Source: a bacterium (lineage in GTDB: Bacteria > Hinthialibacterota > Hinthialibacteria > OLB16). From it: 64,000 nt of DNA. The position numbers were made by a program, and so were the translations under genes. Of the stretch, positions 16,753-28,643 are shown piece after piece; positions within the stretch are counted from its first letter, which is position 1; the number at the start of each line of letters is the position of its first letter. The stretch lies in the NCBI GenBank assembly GCA_022072055.1, contig JAJVIK010000007.1:496001-560000 (forward strand), read 5' to 3'. The notes under the pieces were generated by a model. It had not been told where the DNA came from and did no database searches. It worked only from the letters and a program-made list of their open reading frames with translations.

Positions 16753-17067
16753 TCAAGATTCGCTCTTCTTGGAGAGCGCGAGCATGTGTTCCCGGACAAT
16801 CTCATCCGGGCAGCGGCGGACAAAGGCCCGCAAGAGCAGGAAGTTCACAATCAGATCATCCCAGAAGCCGAGATAGACCAGGGGGAAATCCCGGAGAAGG
16901 TCGAAAGGGAGGACGATGTAAAGGAGTCCAAGGTACGGGAGCATCTTGAGCCGAAGGGGAACCCGGGGGTCCTTCAGCAACCGCGCGATCAAGGCGATGG
17001 TCTTGGGGAGATGATACAGAAACCGCAGAACGGTCATCGGCCAGGGAAGGATGAGGATTCTCGACAT
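16753..17067 (-). CDS. DUF1232 (YkvA-type) small membrane protein
   Basis: 104 aa from ATG 17067 with GGAGG about 9 bases upstream. The DUF1232 signature is clear: KMLPYLGLLYIVLPFDLLRD followed by LGFWDDLIVNFLLLRAFV, with two short hydrophobic stretches. The family is widespread and its function is unknown. It is the first gene of the DUF1232-helicase-glycosyltransferase unit and is divergent from the sdh operon. Confidence 0.85.
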   Translation of the reverse strand: MSRILILPWPMTVLRFLYHLPKTIALIARLLKDPRVPLRLKMLPYLGLLYIVLPFDLLRDFPLVYLGFWDDLIVNFLLLRAFVRRCPDEIVREHMLALSKKSES

Positions 17068-17162
17068 GCCGCGAACCTCCGCTCGTGTGGACTCTAGCAT
17101 ACCGTTCGATAGGGAACCGCTCCCTTATGGTCGAGGCTCGGTTGGGTCGCGGCCCCCGGGAT

Positions 17163-17192
17163 TTGACAACCCCCCGGGGCTTGGTCTCTAAT
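17163..17192 (+). promoter_or_regulatory. Sigma-70-type promoter of the sdh operon
   Basis: TTGACA (17163-17168), an 18-base spacer and TCTAAT (17187-17192) in the 252-base divergent gap, 128 bases before sdhC. Confidence 0.55.
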
Positions 17193-17319
17193 ACCCGCCA
17201 GAACCTGGTCTTGACCCAGACCGTCGGCCAAGTCGGTTCCCGCCCAGCCGGTTGGGCAACGGTTCCTGTCCAGCACCCCGGCAGATCAAAGTGTAACGAT
17301 TGGCAAGGAGCAGCCCCTC

Positions 17320-18120
17320 ATGTCGTCGATTCAGCTTTTCAGGCCGCGCGCCTTTGGCGAGACCTCGCGCCGGGATATCTGGTGGATTCAGCCTCTGGCG
17401 GTGTTCCTAGGGTTCTCCGCGTTCATTGTCTACTCCACCTGGGCGGCCTTTCAGAATGCGCATTACACCTTTGGGCCTTACCTCTCCCCCTTTTATTCCC
17501 CCGAAATCTTCGGGGATTCGCACCACGCCCTGTTTGGACCCAAGCCGGGGTGGTGGCCGGGGTGGCTGCCGTTTTCGCCGGCCTTTCTGATCCTGTGGGC
17601 CCCAGCGGGTTTCCGCTTCACCTGCTATTACTATCGCGGGGCCTATTACAAGGCCTTTTGGGCCGATCCGCCCAACTGCGCGGTGGGCGAACCGCGCAAA
17701 TCCTATTGGGGCGAGAACTCCTTCCCGCTCATCATGCAGAACATTCACCGATACTTCTTCTATCTCGCCTTCGCGTTCATCGTGATTCTGGCTTATGACG
17801 CTTGGAAGGGGATGTGGTTCGAGGATCCCGCCACCGGGGCCACTTCCTTTGGGATCGGGATCGGCACTCTGGTCTTGATCGTGAATGTCCTGCTCCTGGG
17901 GAGCTACACACTGGGGTGCCACTCGCTGCGGCATTTGGTTGGCGGTCGGTTTGATCATCTTTCGGCGCGGCCCGGGCGCATGAAGGCTTACCACTGTGTG
18001 AGCTGCCTTAACCGCAAGCACATGCTGTGGGCTTGGTTGAGCCTTTTCTGGGTCGGGTTCACCGATGTCTATGTCCGGCTCTGTTCGATGGGGATCTGGA
18101 CCGATTGGAGGATTCTCTGA
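17320..18120 (+). CDS. sdhC: Succinate dehydrogenase membrane anchor subunit
   Basis: 266 aa. ATG 17320 has AAGGAG 9 bases upstream. About five hydrophobic helices are visible (near res 23-43, 85-105, 140-160, 180-205, 235-255). Histidines in MQNIHRYFF and LGCHSLRHLVGGR are candidates for haem b ligands. The pattern matches the single large cytochrome b anchor of the SdhC type found with soluble SdhA/SdhB in actinobacterial and deltaproteobacterial-like complexes. It anchors the complex and passes electrons to quinone. Its TGA overlaps the sdhA ATG by one base (TGATG). Confidence 0.85.
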   Translation: MSSIQLFRPRAFGETSRRDIWWIQPLAVFLGFSAFIVYSTWAAFQNAHYTFGPYLSPFYSPEIFGDSHHALFGPKPGWWPGWLPFSPAFLILWAPAGFRFTCYYYRGAYYKAFWADPPNCAVGEPRKSYWGENSFPLIMQNIHRYFFYLAFAFIVILAYDAWKGMWFEDPATGATSFGIGIGTLVLIVNVLLLGSYTLGCHSLRHLVGGRFDHLSARPGRMKAYHCVSCLNRKHMLWAWLSLFWVGFTDVYVRLCSMGIWTDWRIL

Positions 18121-19943
18121 TGGCCATCGACTATCAGACTCACGAATATGATGTGCTGGTGGTGGGCGCGGGCGGAGCGGGGTTGCGCGCGGCGATTGAA
18201 GCGGCGAACGCCGGGGTTCGGGTGGGTGTGATCTGCAAGTCGCTGCTCGGCAAAGCGCACACGGTGATGGCGGAGGGGGGAGTCGCGGCGGCCATGGCCA
18301 ATGTGGACGAACGCGACAACTGGCGGGTGCACTTCTCCGACACCATGCGCGGCGGTCAATATTTGAACAATCCGCGCATGGCGGAGCTTCACGCCAAGGA
18401 GGCTCCGGATCGAGTCCGGGAGTTGGAGGCCTGGGGCGCGGTGTTCGACCGGACCGAGGATGGACGCATCCTCCAAAGGAATTTCGGGGGTCACCGCTAT
18501 CCGCGCCTGGCGCATGTGGGCGACCGCACCGGCCTGGAGATGATCCGCGTGCTTCAGGATCACGCCGTGCACCTTGGGATGACTTTTCACATGGAGTGCA
18601 CGGTGGTGGATCTCCTCAAGGATGGGGACCGGGTCGCCGGGGCATTCGCCTATGACCGCGAGCGCGGGCGATTCATGGTGCTCAAGGCCAAGGCGGTGGT
18701 GCTCGCCACCGGCGGCATCGGGCGCGGGTTCAAGATCACCAGTAACAGTTGGGAATACACCGCCGACGGGCAGGCGTTGGCTTACCGCGCCGGGGCGGAG
18801 CTGATGGACATGGAGTTTGTCCAGTTTCACCCGACCGGGATGGTCTGGCCCCCCAGCGTGCGCGGAATTCTGGTGACCGAAGGGGTGCGCGGGGAGGGCG
18901 GAGTCCTCAAGAACAGCAAGGGGGAGCGTTTCATGTTCAACGACATCCCCGACCTGTACAAGAACCAGACCGCCGACAACGAGGAAGAGGGTTGGCGGTA
19001 TGTGCTCGGCGACCGCAACGCGCGCCGTCCGCCCGAGCTCCTGACCCGCGACCATGTGGCGCGCTGCATCATGCGCGAAATCAAGGAAGGCCGCGGCAGC
19101 CCGCATGGCGGGGTGTTTTTGGACATCGCCTGGATCAAGAGTCGGGTCTCGGGAGGCGCGGAGCACATCAAAAGGAAGCTCCCGAGCATGTATCACCAGT
19201 TCAAGGAGCTTGCCGGCATCGACATCACCGAGGAGCCGATGGAAATCGGTCCAACCACCCACTATATGATGGGCGGCATTCGGGTGGACGCGGACACCCA
19301 GATGGCCCGGGTTCCGGGCTTGTTCGCCGCCGGGGAGTGCGCCGCCGGGTTGCATGGGGCGAACCGATTGGGTGGAAACTCCCTTTCCGATTTGCTCGTG
19401 TTTGGGAAGCGCGCCGGCGAATTCGCCGCAATTTTCGCCAGGGAGCGCGGCGACGCCAAGGTTCATGAATCCCAGGTCGAGGAGGCGGCCCGGCGCGCCT
19501 TGGCCCCCTTGGAGCGTCAAGCCGCCACGGGCTCGGAGGGACCTTTCCAGGTTCAGCAATCGCTCCAAGACACCATGCAGAGCCTGGTCGGGATTGTCCG
19601 CACCGAGGCCGAGATGGCCCATGCGGTCGAGGAGATCGGAAAGTTGCGCGAACGGGCCGCGAAAGTTGCCGCCTATGGAAACCGGGAGTACAACGCGGGC
19701 TGGCACACCGCGCTGGACCTGGAGAACCTGCTCACCATATCGGAGGCCATCGCCCGCTCCGCGCTGGACCGCAAAGAGAGCCGTGGAGCGCATTTTCGCG
19801 AGGACTATCCCAACAAGGACCCGGAATTCGGTAAACTGAACACAATCCTCGAACGGGGCGCGGATGGGTCCATGAAGCTCCGTCGGGAACAGCTCCCCCC
19901 AATGGCCGAGGAGCTGGCGAAGGTGATTGAGGAGATGAAGTAG
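18120..19943 (+). CDS. sdhA: Succinate dehydrogenase/fumarate reductase flavoprotein subunit
   Basis: 607 aa from ATG 18120, overlapping the sdhC stop. The FAD Rossmann motif VVGAGGAGLRAAIEAANAG is followed by LLGKAHTVMAEGGVAAAM, whose His carries the covalent FAD. FVQFHPTGM, RGEGGVLKNSKGERFM, THYMMGGI and GECAAGLHGANRLGGNSL are the substrate and cap-domain motifs. The C-terminal helical domain contains REYNAGWHTALDLENLL. It oxidises succinate to fumarate (or the reverse) as part of the membrane complex. A toxin/antitoxin pair separates it from sdhB. Confidence 0.95.
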   Translation: MAIDYQTHEYDVLVVGAGGAGLRAAIEAANAGVRVGVICKSLLGKAHTVMAEGGVAAAMANVDERDNWRVHFSDTMRGGQYLNNPRMAELHAKEAPDRVRELEAWGAVFDRTEDGRILQRNFGGHRYPRLAHVGDRTGLEMIRVLQDHAVHLGMTFHMECTVVDLLKDGDRVAGAFAYDRERGRFMVLKAKAVVLATGGIGRGFKITSNSWEYTADGQALAYRAGAELMDMEFVQFHPTGMVWPPSVRGILVTEGVRGEGGVLKNSKGERFMFNDIPDLYKNQTADNEEEGWRYVLGDRNARRPPELLTRDHVARCIMREIKEGRGSPHGGVFLDIAWIKSRVSGGAEHIKRKLPSMYHQFKELAGIDITEEPMEIGPTTHYMMGGIRVDADTQMARVPGLFAAGECAAGLHGANRLGGNSLSDLLVFGKRAGEFAAIFARERGDAKVHESQVEEAARRALAPLERQAATGSEGPFQVQQSLQDTMQSLVGIVRTEAEMAHAVEEIGKLRERAAKVAAYGNREYNAGWHTALDLENLLTISEAIARSALDRKESRGAHFREDYPNKDPEFGKLNTILERGADGSMKLRREQLPPMAEELAKVIEEMK

Positions 19944-19945
19944 CT

Positions 19946-20158
19946 ATGGCCAGCATACTTGTTAGGACTCGCGTGGAATCGGACACGCTCAGAATCCCCG
20001 AGCTATCGTCATTCATCGGCAAGAATGTCGATGTTTATGTGACCGAAGCTCGGGCTGAGGAAATCGATCCCGCATGGAGGAATTTTTTCGACAACGCGGC
20101 TGAGGATACGATCGACCTCAACGCCGTGATCGAACTTCGCCAGGCCAGCATGACATGA
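19946..20158 (+). CDS. Antitoxin of a PIN-type toxin/antitoxin pair
   Basis: 70 aa from ATG 19946, two bases after the sdhA stop. Its last four bases overlap the toxin start (ATGA), the usual antitoxin-toxin arrangement. The sequence is short and acidic (TEARAEEIDPAW, AAEDTIDLNAVIEL). No strong DNA-binding motif is clear, though the N-terminal beta-strand part could form a small dimer. It would bind and block the PIN nuclease. The call rests mainly on position and coupling. Confidence 0.65.
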   Translation: MASILVRTRVESDTLRIPELSSFIGKNVDVYVTEARAEEIDPAWRNFFDNAAEDTIDLNAVIELRQASMT

Positions 20159-20550
20159 CCGTTCTCCTGGACACGAACGTTCTCGTGGACCTCTGGCGGC
20201 AACCGTTCGAGAGCGCGCTGGACCGCCTTCCCATGGGGAGAGCTGCAATTTGTGGCGTGACACGGGCTGAGCTCCTCCAAGGGGCTCGTTCCGCGACGGA
20301 CAAGGAAACCATCAATCGACGGTTGCGAATGTTCATCCAGATTCCGATCACGGAGGACTTGTGGGGTGAGCTCGGCGATATCTTGGCCTGTCTTCGTAGG
20401 CAAGGGATTTCCGTCCCATTTCCTGATGCCCTCATTTCCACGGTGGCATTGCATGAAGGGATCGCGCTCTGGACCAACGATTCTCATTTCGGGTTGATTC
20501 AGCGGGCCTTTCCCAATTTGGATTTATACATCCCCACGAGGAGCGAATAG
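20155..20550 (+). CDS. vapC: VapC-like PIN-domain ribonuclease toxin
   Basis: 131 aa. The PIN acidic residues are visible: D6 in MTVLLDTNVLVD, the Glu of CGVTRAELLQG, the Asp of VPFPDALIST and the Asp of LWTNDSHF. VapC toxins cut RNA, commonly tRNA or rRNA, with bound Mg2+. The gene is coupled to its antitoxin and ends two bases before sdhB. The sdhB ribosome site (GAGGAG, near 20538-20542) lies inside the 3' end of this gene, so the pair is tightly fitted into the sdh operon. Confidence 0.85.
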   Translation: MTVLLDTNVLVDLWRQPFESALDRLPMGRAAICGVTRAELLQGARSATDKETINRRLRMFIQIPITEDLWGELGDILACLRRQGISVPFPDALISTVALHEGIALWTNDSHFGLIQRAFPNLDLYIPTRSE

Positions 20551-20552
20551 CA

Positions 20553-21293
20553 ATGCCCCCTGTAACCTTCAACATCTGGCGCGGCGGCGCCGAAGGCGGA
20601 GAATTCAAGGAGTATCGGACCGAGGTCACCGAGGGCATGGTGGTCCTGGATGCCGTGCACCAGATTCAGGCCGAGTCCGCCAATGACCTCGCGGTGCGCT
20701 GGAACTGCAAGGCCGGAAAGTGCGGCTCCTGCTCCGCCGAGATCAACGGCAAACCGCGCCTGATGTGCATGACCCGCATGAGCGACCTCCCGGTCAATCA
20801 GCCCGTGCGCATCGAACCGATGCAGGCCTTTCCCTCAATCAAGGACCTGGTCACGGATGTCTCCTGGAACTTCGAGGTCAAGAAACGCCTTAAGAGGTTC
20901 AAGCCGCGCAAGCCGGACGCGCCGGATGGGTCTTGGCGCTTCGCGCAGGCCGACACCGACCGGGTCCAGGAGTTCCGCAAGTGCATCGAGTGCTTTCTGT
21001 GCCAGGATGTCTGCCATGTGTTGCGCGACCACCACAAGCACGAGGAGTTCATCGGGCCTCGCTTCTTCGTTTACTCCGCCGCGCTGGAGATGCACCCGCT
21101 GGATGAAGAGGATCGCCTGGAGGACCTCAAGCGCGCGAACGGCATCGGCTACTGCAACATCACCAAGTGTTGCACCAAGGTCTGCCCCGAGCACATCACC
21201 ATCACCGACAACGCGATCATCCCGCTCAAGGAGCGCGTGGTGGACCGCTTCTATGATCCCGTGCGGATGCTGCTCCGGGTGATTGGGGGATAA
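20553..21293 (+). CDS. sdhB: Succinate dehydrogenase iron-sulfur subunit
   Basis: 246 aa. WNCKAGKCGSCSAEINGKPRL then MC gives the 2Fe-2S ligands. CIECFLCQDVCHV and CNITKCCTKVCPEH supply the 4Fe-4S and 3Fe-4S clusters. MPPVTFNIWRGG is a typical start for the B subunit that pairs with the large SdhC anchor. It carries electrons from the SdhA flavin to the quinone site in SdhC. It is the last gene of the operon, and the next gene is convergent after a 14-base gap. Confidence 0.94.
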   Translation: MPPVTFNIWRGGAEGGEFKEYRTEVTEGMVVLDAVHQIQAESANDLAVRWNCKAGKCGSCSAEINGKPRLMCMTRMSDLPVNQPVRIEPMQAFPSIKDLVTDVSWNFEVKKRLKRFKPRKPDAPDGSWRFAQADTDRVQEFRKCIECFLCQDVCHVLRDHHKHEEFIGPRFFVYSAALEMHPLDEEDRLEDLKRANGIGYCNITKCCTKVCPEHITITDNAIIPLKERVVDRFYDPVRMLLRVIGG

Positions 21294-21307
21294 CGGGAAA
21301 CCCGAGA

Positions 21308-22339
21308 CTATTGCGCCTTCTTGATCTTCGCAGTGGCGAAGATCTTGCGGTGGAGGGTCACGAAGTTGGCGGCGTAGGATTTCGGGTTCACCACGATTCT
21401 CAGTTCCGGATCGGAGCTGAAGGTGGTTCCCTCGTCGCTGGTTCGCATCGAGCCTTCAATCAGCAGGAAGCGGTCATAGGGGTGTTGCGGAGACATCATC
21501 CGCTGGATGTAATCCCGCGCCGCGCTGCTGGACACCGGGATGCTTTTGAACTGGGAGTCGCTCGCGGTGATGATCTTCTCCTGGAGCTTGGGCTTGCGCT
21601 CCTTGTATTCCTTGGAGGTGGGAAGCAGGGACTCAAAAATGCCCCCGCCCGGAAGCCCCAGGATGGCGTCCAACCCCACCTTGTCCTCTTCCCCCTTGCG
21701 CGGAGTGGCCACCAGCTCGTTCAAGGTGACGTCGAGAATCGGAATGGCCGGTCGCTCGGCGCGATCCCTGCCGCGCCCCATGTTGGGGTAGTGGCGCTCC
21801 AGCCGCGAGACCTGATAGTTGGCGAGGAAAACCTCAACTCCCAAGAATGGGTCATAAAGGTAAGCGAGATCATCCTGGGCGGTCTCCATGTACTTCTTGA
21901 ATTCCGGGGTGACAATCCAGGCGTATTCGGGAACAAGCAGCTCCGCGAAGGGGATGGTGTCGATGGCCTTGGCGGCCTCGCCCGGTTGGCGACCAAGCGC
22001 GAGGATCAGGGCCTGGCGGGCCTTCTGATGCGCCCAATACCAGTAGTCGGCGTTCTCTCCGCGGTTCTCATTCATGAATTTCTTGTCGCCCTCCGGATCA
22101 CGCTGGAGGATTTCGGCCTTGTTCTTGGCGATGGTCCGGACCGACTTACGGGTCATGAGGGTCACAAAAGCGTCGTTTTCCTCCAGGATCGCGGCTTCCT
22201 GTTCGCTAAGCTCCTTGGGAACATCGGCTTGGCGGACCTTGGAAAGGGCGGCGCCCTCTTGGGGTGTCGCCATCAGGACACAGGCGAACGCGGCAAGGAT
22301 CGTGGGAAAGAAGTGGGGGAGAAGTCGGTGCGCTTCCAT
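21308..22339 (-). CDS. Secreted protein of unknown function
   Basis: 343 aa from ATG 22339. The first ~32 residues form a signal peptide (hydrophobic FPTILAAFACVLM, likely cleavage after GAA or nearby). The mature part is mostly soluble and helical at first (SEQEAAILEENDAF, MTRKSVRTIAKNKAEIL), with no catalytic motif I recognise. Near the C-terminus, DRFLLIEGSMRTSDEGTTFS and DPELRIVVNPKSY may form a beta domain. It is convergent with sdhB and 71 bases from the cupin gene on the same strand. Function is not assigned. Confidence 0.75.
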   Translation of the reverse strand: MEAHRLLPHFFPTILAAFACVLMATPQEGAALSKVRQADVPKELSEQEAAILEENDAFVTLMTRKSVRTIAKNKAEILQRDPEGDKKFMNENRGENADYWYWAHQKARQALILALGRQPGEAAKAIDTIPFAELLVPEYAWIVTPEFKKYMETAQDDLAYLYDPFLGVEVFLANYQVSRLERHYPNMGRGRDRAERPAIPILDVTLNELVATPRKGEEDKVGLDAILGLPGGGIFESLLPTSKEYKERKPKLQEKIITASDSQFKSIPVSSSAARDYIQRMMSPQHPYDRFLLIEGSMRTSDEGTTFSSDPELRIVVNPKSYAANFVTLHRKIFATAKIKKAQ

Positions 22340-22410
22340 CGGGGATCAGATTTCCTCCAGGCAGAGCTATGGTGCCACTCCCGAGCGTCGCTTGGCAAGG
22401 CGGTCAGCGT

Positions 22411-22776
22411 TCAGGCGCTGTCCCGGTGGACTGTGGCGGGCGAAAAGGCCGGGACACACACCGCGATGTATTCCGCCCCCTCTTCGACTGGGGTGCTGTA
22501 TTGGACCCATTCCCCGGCGTGGGCGATGACCGCCTGACCCGCGCTCACATCCAGGCTGCCTTCCTTGTGGGTTACTCGAAGCAGACCCTTGAGGACCACG
22601 GTGAACTCATCAAATTCGGGCGTTTGACCGGGTTCGACCCAGCCTGCGGGGCTGCGCATGTGGGCCACGCTCGCGGCTTCGATCCGGCTGTTCACCCGGC
22701 CAATGTACTCCTCGATAATCTTGGGTTTGTTCCCGGCGGCTTCGATCCGAGTCGGGGCGGCGATCAGGGTCGGCAT
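22411..22776 (-). CDS. Small cupin-domain protein
   Basis: 121 aa with AAGGAG 6 bases before ATG 22776. It is a single cupin barrel: EFDEFTVVLKGLLRVTH (motif 1 region, with Glu and Asp where some cupins have His) and AGQAVIAHAGEWVQYSTPVEEG (motif 2, with one His). One metal site with reduced ligands is possible. Small cupins act as sugar isomerases, dioxygenases or sensors. Nothing nearby decides, and the substrate is unknown. Confidence 0.8.
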   Translation of the reverse strand: MPTLIAAPTRIEAAGNKPKIIEEYIGRVNSRIEAASVAHMRSPAGWVEPGQTPEFDEFTVVLKGLLRVTHKEGSLDVSAGQAVIAHAGEWVQYSTPVEEGAEYIAVCVPAFSPATVHRDSA

Positions 22777-22890
22777 GGGGGTTCTCCTTCGCGGATTCGC
22801 GGGCGGATTGTCACCCGCGTTTCTCTCCCGGATACTACCAATCCGAGTCGCGCTTGTCGCGTCCCCATTGCTTCATCAAAGGAAGCGTCC

Positions 22891-23565
22891 ATGCCTCGCC
22901 TTTTCTTCATTTCGATTGCCTTTGTGTGCCTGTGCGCGCTTTGCGGTTCGGGAAGGGCCGAGGCCCCCGACGGCGTCGAGTGGCCGGTGGTGTTCAAGGA
23001 GGATTTCTCCGCTCCCACCTCGGTGGAGCGTTGGGAATTCGCCGATCCTTCCGCCTGGAGGCTCGCGAGCGGGGAGGGTTTTCCGTTTCTCTCCACCTTC
23101 AAGGACAGCGCCCACAAGCCTCCGGTTCGCTCCCCCGAGAACATTGCCTGGATCAAAGACCTCGAGGTGGGGAGTTTTGTGTTGGATGCCACCGCGCGGT
23201 CCACGGAGCGGGAGTATGGCCACCGGGATGTTTGCGTGCTATTCGGAAGGCAGGACCCCGCTCACTTCTATTATGTCCATCTGGCCACCAAGGCCGATGA
23301 GCACGCGCACTCCATCTTTCTGGTGAATGGCGAGCCGCGCGTGTCCATCGCCCAAGCTCGGACGGATGGGGTTGCCTGGAACGAGAGCTGGCATCACATC
23401 CGGGTTGTGCGCAATGTTCAAGCGGGGGATATCGTGGTGTTTTTCGACAATATGGACACCCCGATCATGCGCGCGGTGGACACCCACTTCGCCAAGGGGC
23501 GCGTGGGCTTCGGCTCCTTCGACGACACGGTCGATCTGCGGGAGATCGTGATCCGTGGGGAGTAG
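22891..23565 (+). CDS. Secreted concanavalin-like beta-sandwich protein (DUF1080-related)
   Basis: 224 aa. ATG 22891 follows AAAGGA with a 7-base gap. A signal peptide covers about res 1-25 (ending GSGRAEA). The rest is a lectin-like beta-sandwich: VVFKEDFSAPTSVERWEF at the front, then DVCVLFGRQDPAHFYYVHLA, HHIRVVRNVQAGDIVVFFD and a final GRVGFGSFDDTVDLREI. The order matches DUF1080/laminin-G-like carbohydrate-binding or 3-keto-glycoside-hydrolase folds. No catalytic residues can be named, so a binding role is equally possible. It is divergent from the cupin gene. Confidence 0.75.
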   Translation: MPRLFFISIAFVCLCALCGSGRAEAPDGVEWPVVFKEDFSAPTSVERWEFADPSAWRLASGEGFPFLSTFKDSAHKPPVRSPENIAWIKDLEVGSFVLDATARSTEREYGHRDVCVLFGRQDPAHFYYVHLATKADEHAHSIFLVNGEPRVSIAQARTDGVAWNESWHHIRVVRNVQAGDIVVFFDNMDTPIMRAVDTHFAKGRVGFGSFDDTVDLREIVIRGE

Positions 23566-23607
23566 GGCGCGTTTCGTTCAGCCTATTGCGCAAGCGCGAG
23601 GTGAGAC

Positions 23608-24402
23608 TTACAACTCCTCGAAGGTTTTCACGGTCACCTCGGCAATCTTCACTCGGTGAGTCCCGGCGCCAAGACCATGTGCGATGAGGATGAGTTCCAG
23701 ACTGTTCATCTGCGTCCGCGTCCAAGCTCCCCCATACTCACCGGCCCACTCGCCATACTCAAAAGTTAAAACCTGGGGACTTGTCAGTGGCGGAAAAGTC
23801 AGAGGGAGCGCAACGAAATAGGGTTCAGCGAAGGCCTGTCCCGCAATTCTCACGTTGACTTCGAGATCATCAATACTGCCATCGCGTTCAGCGACTAGTC
23901 GGACTTCGAGCTTCTTGATTCCCCAATCCTGATTTGGATTATCGAAACCATAGATCTGAGGAACATCATTGTCCTCAGAACTCACACGCGCCTCAATATA
24001 GGTGCCAAGGCTATTGTCTCTCAGAAGGGCGTGGTCACTAACATGCCATTCCTGTGTAACGCTGGCATTTGGACTGAGGGGATAGTTTGCGGCAGTCGTC
24101 GTAGAAATCGAATTCTGACTTTGATGGGTATTAAGATCACTCATCAGCTCCACGACTTTTATCCAATACTGGGTGTTCTCATTCAGTCCGGAAACAGTGC
24201 ATGAGCCAGTCGTCTGACCTTGTACATACAGGGCATCAGCCCCTGGTTCCCATGGCCCGCTCGCGGAAGTTTGTGAGATGTAAACTGTCGCGCTTAGTGG
24301 GGAGATGCCCCCGGCTGGAGGTGTCCAATCCCACTGCACGGTCAGCGTGCCTGGCGTACGTTTCGTCACGGCCTCATTCGATAGCCATACACCCATTGTC
24401 AT
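23608..24402 (-). CDS. Fibronectin-III-domain protein, AT-richer than neighbours
   Basis: 264 aa from ATG 24402 (a Met at residue 3 is also possible). No signal peptide is visible, which is odd for this type. Residues 1-105 look like one fibronectin type III domain (TLTVQWDWTPPAGG, YISQTSASGPWEP, LNENTQYWIKVVE). Residues 110-264 look like a second beta domain (DNSLGTYIEARVSSEDNDVP, GIKKLEVRLVAERDGS). Codon use is visibly less GC-rich than the flanking genes. It occupies the place where atpC (epsilon) normally follows atpD. It could be a transferred gene or a 5'-truncated copy of a larger surface protein. Confidence 0.65.
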   Translation of the reverse strand: MTMGVWLSNEAVTKRTPGTLTVQWDWTPPAGGISPLSATVYISQTSASGPWEPGADALYVQGQTTGSCTVSGLNENTQYWIKVVELMSDLNTHQSQNSISTTTAANYPLSPNASVTQEWHVSDHALLRDNSLGTYIEARVSSEDNDVPQIYGFDNPNQDWGIKKLEVRLVAERDGSIDDLEVNVRIAGQAFAEPYFVALPLTFPPLTSPQVLTFEYGEWAGEYGGAWTRTQMNSLELILIAHGLGAGTHRVKIAEVTVKTFEEL

Positions 24403-24525
24403 ACCCAGAGCTTCTCCTTCTCATTCCATAGCTGTGACGGAAAGTTCTTCCGTTGCCACGGAATTGTCAAGGGAAAAATTTGCCGTTACCCACTGCAATG
24501 AGGAAAGTCGGTGGAGCTGTCCGCC

Positions 24526-27565
<3,040 letters not shown>

Positions 27566-27581
27566 GATTGTGTTCGTGCTC

Positions 27582-28157
27582 CTACGAATTGGAGGTCGCG
27601 GCCAAGGCCCCGGCGGGGTCCGTCAGGGTCTCGCGCAACCGCTCCAGTTTGGTCTTGACGCTCGCGTCCAGGATGGAGTTCCCCATGCGAATCCGCACGC
27701 CCCCGATGATCGAGGGATCGAGAGTGAACTCCAGTTCGGGCTTCTTTCCGGTGATCTTGGCGACCACCTCGGCGATCTTTGCCTTGGCCGCTTCGTCCGC
27801 CGGCGCGGGCACGGTCACCTCGGCCTGAATCACTCCCGCCTCTCGTCGCCCGAGCTCATCGAAGGCCGCCACCATCTGCTCCAGGTGGGCGATGCGGCGT
27901 TTGCGGATCACCAGGCGCAGGAAGTTGTGGGTTATTTCGGAGAGGCCGAGCTTGGCGCGGAGGTCGCCGAGGAGTTCCAGACGGGTCTTGTTGTCATAGG
28001 CCGGGTCGAGCATGACCTCGCGCAGACGGCTCCCCTCGCCAAAGAGATCGAGAAAGGTGTGCAGATCGCGGGCAACCACCGGGAGTTGGTCGGTGCCGCG
28101 AACCACCCGCAGGAGCCCATCCGCGTAACGTTGCGCCAAGACACTGGTGTAGGCCAT
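27582..28157 (-). CDS. atpH: F-type ATP synthase delta subunit
   Basis: 191 aa. ATG 28157 is preferred over the TTG immediately before it. [11 protein letters not shown] at the N-terminus, [15 protein letters not shown] in the middle and [20 protein letters not shown] at the C-terminus are standard OSCP/delta features. It links F1 to the peripheral stalk. It is the first clearly recognised F1 gene of the cluster and is preceded by a small AtpI/AtpR-like gene. Confidence 0.93.
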   Translation of the reverse strand: MAYTSVLAQRYADGLLRVVRGTDQLPVVARDLHTFLDLFGEGSRLREVMLDPAYDNKTRLELLGDLRAKLGLSEITHNFLRLVIRKRRIAHLEQMVAAFDELGRREAGVIQAEVTVPAPADEAAKAKIAEVVAKITGKKPELEFTLDPSIIGGVRIRMGNSILDASVKTKLERLRETLTDPAGALAATSNS

Positions 28158-28169
28158 CAATCTCTTCCG

Positions 28170-28475
28170 TTATTCCGAGGCGTTTTTCAAACACACGGAT
28201 TCATTTTTGTATCGCAGCCCGATCAGCAGCAGGGAGAGCAGGTGTCCCGCCGCGAAGGCAACCACCGCCGAGTCCATCCGAATTCCCGGGATCAGCGCGC
28301 CCGCCGCAAGCAAGGCCCCCACGGCGAGGATTCGGATGAGCGAATCCAGGCGGAGTCTTGTGGAACCTCCCACGGTTCCGCGCTCGCGCGCTCCCAAGGC
28401 CCGCACAAGCAGGCCCGTGTGCAGGGCCGCCGCAACAAGCCCCCACAGCGCGCCCACGAGCATTGAGAGAAACAC
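28170..28475 (-). CDS. Small membrane protein, ATP synthase I/AtpR-like
   Basis: About 101 aa from GTG 28475 (ATG 28463 is the alternative). Three hydrophobic stretches are visible: VFLSMLVGALWGLVAAALHT, a second around LIRILAVGALLAAGAL and a third around VVAFAAGHLLSLLLIGL. RLRLDSLIRILAVG resembles the second helix of AtpI/AtpR accessory proteins, which help c-ring assembly or Mg2+ supply. It ends 12 bases before atpH, so an ATP synthase accessory role is likely. The subunits a, c and b that usually lie between AtpI and delta are missing here. Confidence 0.6.
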   Translation of the reverse strand: MFLSMLVGALWGLVAAALHTGLLVRALGARERGTVGGSTRLRLDSLIRILAVGALLAAGALIPGIRMDSAVVAFAAGHLLSLLLIGLRYKNESVCLKNASE

Positions 28476-28623
28476 CGAAACCCTCTTGCTGTATCGTCCG
28501 GGTTGCCAGTGGGCAAAGAGAAGCGACCGACCACCGGAAGGAATCGGGCCAAGCGCCGAAGGGGAGCGGAAAACCTCCCTCCGGCTGCACCGGGCGGATT
28601 GTGCGGTCCCCGGCGTTCCTGTC

Positions 28624-28643
28624 AAGTCCCCAGGAGGGGACTT
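28624..28643 (-). terminator. Hairpin at the end of the peptidase gene
   Basis: A perfect 8-base stem, AAGTCCCC / GGGGACTT, with a 4-base loop overlaps the stop codon of the minus-strand peptidase gene. No T-run follows, so it may be a weak or factor-assisted terminator separating that gene from the atp cluster. Confidence 0.45.
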
